DNA from: Pinus tabuliformis
Lineage: Eukaryota; Streptophyta; Pinopsida; Pinales; Pinaceae
Direction: 5' to 3'
Assembly (NCBI GenBank): GCA_031772625.1
Contig: CM062814.1
Coordinates: 821,012,757-821,076,756 of the forward strand
DNA length: 64,000 nucleotides
Every line of letters starts with the position of its first letter. Position 1 is the stretch's first letter. This document shows positions 56,993-64,000 of this stretch, piece by piece. A program made the position numbers and the translations under genes. Under the pieces are notes generated by a model. The model was not told where the DNA came from, made no database searches, and saw only the letters and a list, made by a program, of their open reading frames with translations.

Positions 56993-57731
56993 TTGTAAAT
57001 GGAAACAAATGTCAGAGAGAGATTAGGTGAGGTGTTGCAATGAGGAGCCTAAAGTGCCATAACAATTGCTTCTCCTTGATTCAAGTCGAGCATATGTGGA
57101 ACAAAAAGGACTAAAAGGTTCATCTAACAACATTATGGTCCAAAATATTATCTCTGAGTTCTAAATTTAATACGTTTCTACTGTAATGAATAAATTGTTT
57201 GTATTTTTGTTACAATATCCAGTAACTGAGGCCACATGTAGCCATATCTCCATCACATGTGCAATGGCCACCATTATAAAATGAAGCCCTGCATTCCCCC
57301 TAATGCAGCTCCATTCTTGAGAATGCAAAGAGAAGTCTTAAGTAACAAGAAAACCCAACAACGAATATTTATATTACAATAATTACAAATGTTATATTCT
57401 TCATAGTTGACAGAAACTGAGAAAAATCACTAGGAATTAAGAATGTGCCTACTTAAAAAGAATTTGTGAAAACAAACATTGACATCTCAAAAACTTTATC
57501 CATAACATAATAAATATGTCAAACTATATGTGTATAAATAATTAATAGCACTTGAGTAATGTTCTCTAAAACAAGTAGAAACACTGAACTCAATTACATG
57601 TGACTAATAAAACTAATGTGCATGTAACTAAGAAAATTGAACAAATTAATCATCACCCATTAACTAGCTTCCTTGATAAGGAAAGAACATTATGTTAGTT
57701 AACATGAAATCAATTGGACAAATGACTTTAC

Positions 57732-57850
57732 ATCTTGTATAATTATTTTGTAGATGGACCGAATTTCATTACTCATTGTGGCTACAAACATCATAACTTT
57801 CTTGTCATGAGGGGTCACCTTGAAAATCTCTTGGGAATCTTTCCACATTT
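57732..57850 (-). pseudogene. UAP56-like exon, motif III region
   Basis: Encodes [20 protein letters not shown] and [10 protein letters not shown]. Flanks keep a TAG acceptor and a GTAAAG donor. Motif III SAT reads VAT. Confidence 0.9.
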
Positions 57851-57975
57851 CTACATAACAAGTAATGCCAGATATAGCAACAAAACTACTTGGATGTATA
57901 AAAATATAATAATTAATATAGTAGTGATAAAAAAGGTATATCACAAGATATACCATTGGTTAACTAGCATATTAC

Positions 57976-58183
57976 TGAGAGATTCTAGCATTCTGTCACA
58001 TTCATGCAGAATAAAATGTCAGACATCTTTAAGATTCAGATCTTTCTCATTTTCTAATTTCAATATCCTTCCAAGGGTTACAACAACTGTATGGGTGAAT
58101 TCATTTTTTAGTAATGATTTATGTGTTTTAATATTTATAACCCTGTAGAATACAACCACTTTCAAATTTGTTAAGTGATAAAT
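57976..58183 (-). pseudogene. UAP56-like exon with the DEAD motif, cut by a gypsy insertion
   Basis: Encodes the NLKVVVFY to HECDRMLESL part. The family motif DECD reads HECD (57995-58006) and an Arg codon just before it has become TGA (58019-58021). GTPGR reads VTLGR. Its upstream edge is the target duplication of the element at 58184. Confidence 0.9.
58179..58183. repeat. target-site duplication TAAAT (left copy)
   Basis: TAAAT precedes the LTR start. The right copy is visible as TAAA at 63997-64000, the last four bases of the window. Confidence 0.85.
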
Positions 58184-58779
58184 TGATCTGAACTTAAACA
58201 CGAACTCTACAACTTACAGATATAATAATAAACATAGAGATGCAACAAGAAAACAATTCATTTCATTAATAGAAAATATTGAACTATGCTTACAAACAGA
58301 ATGGAAATAAGATAGCTCGGGCGATGGTAGCTTATTTACGAGAAGATATGTGGTGGATACATGTCTCTAAATTGAGTTACAATAAGGCTCAAGGGCATTT
58401 TTATTATTGAACAATAAGAGAAAACCCTAAACAACCAAAACCCTAACCCGAGGAGATGTAACACCAAGAGTTTATGGGCCTCGTTGGGGTTAGTTGGGCA
58501 GCCAACTTACCAGGGTCGTAACTTGGTCATATTATCTCCGTTTGATGCATACGATACCTCGTTGGAAAGATATCTCTGAGGAATACAATGGCTGATGCGA
58601 TTGTGATTGCCATAGAAATTGTCAGATGAATTTTGCTAAAAAAAGTCGTTTAGTTCAGGACTTGAAAAACTGCCAAAAATAGTAAACGGTTCTACAATTA
58701 AGGAAATTAAAAAATTGAAAGAAACAATGGTGAGGGTTCAAGTGGAATAGGTAGTTGGCCACCATATCCACCTGGATCA
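58184..58779 (-). repeat. 3' LTR of gypsy 58184-63996
   Basis: A 596-bp LTR, TGATCTG...CTGGATCA, followed inside by the polypurine tract (58780-58795). Confidence 0.92.
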
Positions 58780-58790
58780 GTCCTCCCCCC

Positions 58791-61700
58791 TTAGGAATAA
58801 ATGGTCCCCATTGTGTTGAGTTCCTCCATGAGATGAGGAAACTTCTGTTGAACTTGGTCCCTAGTGAGCCATTTGCCTTGGTGAAGGAGTTGGCCTGCTT
58901 TGATAGCTCGATATAGTTGTATCTTATGTTTTCGAGTGTTCTTGATATGTGTGTCCATGATTTGATTAGTTGTGGCCTGTTCCATGTAGTCTGGGTTGAG
59001 CTCTATTAGTGTGAGTTGTTCTGCAATGTCAGATATGTCCAACAATGGTGGAAAGTACTACCAAAGGTGATCCACATTGAACACTGCGTGCAGACCAAGG
59101 AAGGGTGGGATGCTAAGCTCGAAGGCATTGTCACCGACGACCTTGGTGATGGTGTATGGCCCATATCGAAGTGGCTGACGCTTATGGTGGGGTCCAACAA
59201 GGCACTCCTTATGCAAATGTATCCAAACATTGTCGCCCACCTGGAACTTGTACGACACTCGATGTTGATCATGGCGTTGCTTGTACTTAGTAGTAGCTAT
59301 GTCTAATATATCATGGACCTATTGGAAGATGTGTTGAATGTGCTCAATGAATCTGTTAGCCCCTTCAACTTCAGACTGCACGTGAGACGAATCTACCTGA
59401 GTGGATGCAAATGGTATGGCCACATCAATGGGGAATAATGGTTGAAATCCCAACCCTGCTTGAAAGGGGCTATGGCCTGTTGAGTTGTGGAGAGCTCTGT
59501 TGTAGTTGTGTTGTACATAGGGGAAAATTTCATCCCATGTGCATGGATGCTTTGAGTTGTACGTGCACATAATGTGTACGATCATCTTGTTGACAACCTC
59601 TGTTTAGCCATTAGTTTTGGGATGGAAAGTCGTGGACTTAGTAAGTTTTGTATCCAGCATTGACCAAAGACTTGACCAAAATGCACTCAGGAATCTACTG
59701 TCTCGATTTAAGATAATGGACTATGGGATCCCAAAGTGTGCCCACACTTTCTCAAAGAAGAGCTTAGCAATGACCTTTGTTGTGATATTATTCTTGCATG
59801 ATGCCATGATGGTAATCTTGGAGAATCTTTCGACGACCGCGAAAAAGCAATCGTTTCTGTGCTTAGTAGAAGGAAGGCCCGACATATAATCCATGGAGAC
59901 ATATTCCCAAGGCAGACTAGGAGTAGGTAGAGGAGTATATAGGCCTTGCTTCTTGATGGTTGGTTTGATAATGGCGCAAGCGGTGCAAGATCTAATGTAC
60001 TTCCCAACATCCTAACGAAGTTTCGGCCAATAAAAATACTTCTGCAATACCACCACTGTTTTCTCTACTCCGAAATGTCCAGCGACCTAACTGTAGTGTG
60101 CCTCCCAAATCATCTTGGCACACTCACTTGAAGGAACATAGATGTGTCCCAAGTGGCATAACAGTGCATCCTGAAGGTGAAAATTTGGAACTTGCTTCCC
60201 TTCTAGGAGTGTCTGGTATATGCTTCCGAATTCTGGATTTCTCTTGTAAAGATGTAGCCACCCCGATGTCTCATACCCACAGGAGTTGAACACATTGATT
60301 AGTGCCATGAACGCTAGTCTACTATGGAAATCAACAACATTATTGGTGCTTCCCTTCTTATACTTAATGTTCAAATGGAACTGTTGCAGATAGGTGGACC
60401 ATTTCTAATGGAAATCGTTCTGCAACTTCCCTTGTGTCTGTATGAACTGTAGAGGCTGGTGGTCTATGTGGATGACCGTTTCCTTCCCCAGAATGTAATG
60501 CTTCCATTGATGGTAGGCCTGCATAATTGAATACATTTCTTTGTTGTAATTGGGACACTTTCAGACTATTTCTGAAAGTGTCTCACTGTGGTAAGCCATT
60601 AGATGTCCATGCTGAGTAAGAACCACACTAATAGCATAGTCGAAGGCATCTGTCTTAATATCAAATGGTTTTTGCAGGTCTCATAATGTGAACACTAATG
60701 CAGAATAGAGGTGATTCTTCAACTCGGAGAATGCTCGATGTTGGGTTTCCAACCATAAGAACTTTTCTTTCACTCCACCCTTGGTGACTTGACTTAAATT
60801 CCAAGTGATATGAGAGAACCCCAACACGAACCTATGGTAGAAATTGGAAAGACCCAAAAAGTTGTGGAGCTCTGTTAGAGTGGTTGGGGCTGGCCAATTC
60901 TGAATGACCTGTATCTTGGATGGGTCCACATGTACACCCTGCTCATCAAGGATGTACCCCAGATATTGAACCTGGGTCAGGCCAAAGGTGAATTTCTCCA
61001 AGTTAGCACACAACTTGTGTTGTCGAGGTTGTGAAGGACTTGTCGAATATGGTGGAGGTGCTCTTCCCAACTATGGCTGAAGATCAAGATGTCACCTAAA
61101 TACACCACCATGAGTGCATTGGTGAAGGGTCACAAGATGTCATCCATCAGTCTCATGAAGGTTGCAGGGGTGTTTTTCAATTCGAATGGCATGACCAACC
61201 ATTCAAAAAGGCCCTCCTTGGATTTGAAGACAGTCTTCCACACATCAAGGGGTTCGATAGGCACCCGGTGATAACTTGACTTCAAGTCAATATTGCTGAA
61301 ATATTTCCCCCCCTTGAGCTGGTCCAAAAGGTCATCAATTCATAGGATTTGGTACCTATTCTAGACAGTGATCTTGTTTAGCACCCGATAGTCAATACAG
61401 AGACTCCAGATAACATCCTTCTTCTGTACCAATACAAACGGGCTCCCAGAGGGTGATGAGCTTGGCCTGATGTGCCCTTTCTGCAGTAGTTCCTGAATTT
61501 TCCTCTTGATCTCATTGTTCTCCAGAACATAGCATCAATAGATCAGTCCATTAGGTAGTGGCGCGCCGGAGGGAGATCGATGGAATGCTTGACCTGACAG
61601 TACAGAGGTAGCCTTGTGGGTGAGGAAAAAATATCCCTTTACTCCTCCACGACCTTGTCTATCTGCTGTTGTTGTGCAGAGGAGCCATGCCTAGAAGTCA

Positions 61701-62110
61701 TCGCCACAAACTTCTTCTTGCCTTGGGAGAATCATAAGAAAAAAAAAATTCCTCATCTAGGAAATGATCTTACTGCATTGCTTTGTAGTGATCAAAGATA
61801 TGGCGGTAGGCAGGGCTACCTCCAGTATCCTATACAACTTATTAGCCAAAGTAATAATCACAGAATGAGGTCTAGACTCATATACAACATGTCACTTCCA
61901 CAAGTATGGTTTTCCTAACAATACATTAGAAAATTCAAGAGGAGAAATGTCACACAGTACATCATCCGTGAAGGGTTTGATGCTGTAGGGAAAGCGACAC
62001 TGTTGGATGATGCGAAGATCTCGTCCTTGGTGAAGCCACCCGATGATGTACAACTGTGGATGTGTTGTAGTCTTTAGGCCCAACTGCTTCATGACCTATA
62101 TTGAAATGAG
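58791..62110 (-). pseudogene. pol region of gypsy 58184-63996 (broken)
   Basis: Blocks matching the 7538-13413 relative, from right to left: RT with KIDLKS/NIDLKSSYHR and [12 protein letters not shown] near 60950-61300, RNase H text near 60310-60500 ([12 protein letters not shown]), integrase text ([25 protein letters not shown] near 59440-59520) and the chromodomain-like tail at 58791-59045 (QGKWLTRDQVQQKFPHLMEE). It is heavily worn. Confidence 0.88.
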
Positions 62111-62299
62111 GTTCTTTTGGCTCCCACTATCGACAATGAACTGCAACGGAGAACCCTTCACCCACATCTATGAGTGGAAGAGGTGTTCCCCCTCCTATAG
62201 ATCTTCATGCTCAATTTTCTGGATCTTTGTGGTGGCCATGGTGGCACTAGGCTCTACATCAATGATTCCCTTTTTTAGTTCCCTTATTGGGTTCTGATT

Positions 62300-63270
62300 C
62301 AGAGTTAAAACCTGTGTTTGATTCGTAAGCCTTTAGCTTGGACACCAGTGACTTCTTGGCTCAACACTCACTTGTATTGTGAGTGGAGCTCTTATGGAAC
62401 TCACACCATTTTCTCGTGTCCTTCTTTGTGTTTGTGGTGTCGTTCTTTGCTTGCGGCTTTGGTGGGTTATCTTGGGTAGCCCCACCTTGACTTGGTCCTT
62501 TGTTCTATGGTTTGGGGGCGCCTTTTCCTTGCCTTGGATTCGTAGATCCAAAGTCTCGCTTCTTCTGTTTAAACGTCTGCTCAATCTTTAAAAACGTTCT
62601 GATAAGTCATGCCGAGCGAGGAGATGTCTAGGAACTCCATCTCATCCTAGATGTACTTGTGTAGACATCCATGGTACTTGAGCACCAAATTCCACTTAGT
62701 ATCCTTGATACCCAGCTTCGTGCGAAGGGTATGGAAAGTATTTGTGAACTCTGACACATCTTGGTCCCTTCCCTGCCGTAGCGTGGTCCACTTTATATAT
62801 TTATCTTCATAGCTCCCGACAGGGTAATACTATTCCTTGATGGCGTCTCGGAAAGAATTCCAAGTGGGTGTGGCTGAAACCAACGAGGCTTCACTCTTGT
62901 CCTTTTGTTCACAGTAGTTTCCCACTAGTCCTTGATGTGTGGGGTGGCTTTTAGAAGTGAAAAAGTAATCTTTTCCCGATTGGAAAATTCATGAACTGAA
63001 AAATATCCTTCCAATAGATTTAACCATTTATGTATGGTGTTTGCATCTATCAGGCCTTCCAATATGGGAATATCGAAGTTAACTTGTACCTTAAAAGGAG
63101 TAGCACCTCTAGAGTGGCTACTAGATGAAGATGCATCATCTGTGGGAAGCCTTCGAAGGATCTGGGCAAAGTTATCAATCATCGCGTCCCTCTGTCACTC
63201 GAGGGCTTCCTCGAGCAACAATTTGAAAGGATCTCTTGCCCCCTCATCTTTCTTTTCTTCTGCCATGGGA
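62300..63270 (-). pseudogene. gag region of gypsy 58184-63996 (broken)
   Basis: Capsid text such as FKVQVNFDIPILEGLIDA, then WLNLLEGYFSVHEFSNREKI is at 62925-63182 and matches the gag at 11522-12742. A basic nucleocapsid-like part lies near 62350-62580. Confidence 0.87.
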
Positions 63271-63384
63271 GGTTGCCTAGTTTTGCAAGGCTGATCCTAC
63301 AATGGTTTAACCAGATCGAGCCCTAACTCCTTATGCCCTGACCTCGTTGGGGACATGCAAAGAAAAATAGAGAAATAACAAACC

Positions 63385-63396
63385 GTTCTGATACCA
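63385..63396 (-). other. primer binding site, initiator Met tRNA type
   Basis: On the minus strand TGGTATCAGAAC follows the LTR after one base, one change from the perfect site in the relative. Confidence 0.82.
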
Positions 63397-63397
63397 T

Positions 63398-63996
63398 TGA
63401 TCTGAACTTAAACATGAATGCTACAACTTACAGATATAATCATAAACACAGATATGCAGAAAAAAATCACTTCATTTCATTAATAGAAAAATATTGAACT
63501 ATGCTTACAAATAGAATGGAAATAAGATAGCTCCAGCGATGGTAGATTATCTTTGAGAAGAGATGTAGTGGCTACATGTCTCTGAATTGAGTTATAATGA
63601 GGCTCAAGGGCCTTTTTATTATTGAAAAATAAGAGAAAACCCTAACCCAAGGAGATGTAACACCAAGAGTTTATGGGCCCCATTGGGGTTAGTTAGGAAA
63701 CCAACTTCCCGGGGTCGTAACTTGCTCATATTATCTATGTTTGATGTGTATGATACCTCGTTGGAAATATCTCTCTGAGGACTACAACTGCCGATGCGAA
63801 TGTTGTAGCAATCATTGGATGAATTTTGCCAAAAAAATGTTGTTTAGGGCCTCAAAATGGCTCCGGAAGTTCAGGACCTGAAAAAATGCCAAAATTAGTA
63901 AACTGTGCTACAATTAAGGAAACTAAATAATTGAAAGAAACAATGGTGAGGGTCCAAGTGGAATAGGCGGGTGGCCACCAATATCCACCTAGATCA
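63398..63996 (-). repeat. 5' LTR of gypsy 58184-63996
   Basis: A 599-bp partner of 58184-58779, ending AGATCA. It is followed by TAAA at the window edge. Confidence 0.92.
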
Positions 63997-64000
63997 TAAA

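Larger units (their letters stand above)
55371..58183 (-). pseudogene. UAP56/RH15/RH56-type DEAD-box RNA helicase, broken intron-containing copy
   Basis: Seven exon-like blocks on the minus strand encode the UAP56 core in order: FYRVINIKTHKSLLKNEF and LGRILKLENEKDL (58183-57976), [21 protein letters not shown] (57850-57732), IYVDDEENLTLHGLVQ (56992-56937), [16 protein letters not shown] to GMTQEER (56835-56651), [14 protein letters not shown] to TYLHR (55915-55772), ITFVSSAS (55663-55580) and VQERFEV (55412-55371). Intact UAP56 is an mRNA splicing/export ATPase in the nucleus. This copy is dead: in-frame stops at 58019-58021, 56680-56682 and 55580-55582; DECD changed to HECD; SAT changed to VAT; one splice acceptor lost. 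Introns are kept, so it is not a retrocopy. Exons 5' of motif Ia are cut off by the gypsy insertion and should lie beyond the window. Confidence 0.9.
58184..63996 (-). mobile_element. Ty3/gypsy element related to 7538-13413, old and broken
   Basis: A full-length 5813-bp fossil on the minus strand, inserted in an exon of the UAP56-like pseudogene. It has LTRs at 58184-58779 and 63398-63996, the same polypurine tract, an initiator-Met-type primer site (one base off), and the gag-protease-RT-RNase H-integrase-chromodomain-like layout of its relative. The LTRs differ by about 10% plus indels, so it is several times older than the 7538-13413 copy. Coding is broken in well over ten places. Confidence 0.93.

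Noticed and set aside
55371-58183. A working UAP56 gene with the insertion spliced out
   Set aside because: Three stops in exon-like blocks, changed DEAD and SAT motifs and a lost acceptor rule out an active enzyme.

Overview
The window is plant nuclear DNA from a large, repeat-rich genome, possibly a gymnosperm (low confidence). I see no intact host gene, no rRNA or tRNA gene and no bacterial-type operon. Almost everything is a nested stack of transposable elements in AT-rich filler. The one recognisable host gene is an intron-containing, broken copy of the DEAD-box helicase UAP56 (plant RH15/RH56 type).

Layout. 1-5031: 3' part of a Ty3/gypsy chromovirus with its 3' LTR (4699-5031). 5590-6880: a far older gypsy RT/RNase H relic. 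6887-14470: a minus-strand, 5'-truncated RTE-like LINE, split by a young and nearly whole gypsy element (7538-13413; target duplication ACGAT on both sides). 14471-18624: AT-rich, no genes. 18625-25082: a LARD-like element with about 1.05-kb LTRs and no recognisable coding region. About 25232-26398: 3' part of another LINE. 26399-33093: a long foldback (inverted-repeat) element split by a Ty1/copia element (26558-32676; duplication TAAAC). 33325-48067: a very large LTR element with about 3.65-kb LTRs and only a gag-like internal region; its left LTR is split by a second copia element (34649-39179; duplication GGCCC) that keeps gag and protease but no pol. 48068-52531: AT-rich, with two eroded coding-like relics. 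52532-53114: a CACTA-like MITE. 55371-58183: the UAP56-like pseudogene, read on the minus strand and cut by an older relative of the 7.5-13.4 kb gypsy element (58184-63996; duplication TAAA(T), truncated by the window edge).

Relative ages from by-eye LTR comparison, youngest first: gypsy 7538-13413 (about 8 substitutions in 619 bp), copia 34649-39179 (about 3%), copia 26558-32676 (about 4%), then the large gag-only element, the LARD-like element and the gypsy at 58184 (each about 10% or more). This order agrees with the nesting. Five elements have initiator-Met-tRNA-type primer sites (TGGTATCAGAGC or one base off). The most unusual points are the 15-bp minisatellite in the second copia LTR (7 versus 9 units in the two LTRs of one insertion), the giant-LTR gag-only element with a decaying TGCGCA array, the long foldback with unusually well-preserved inner arms, and the intron-bearing UAP56 pseudogene.
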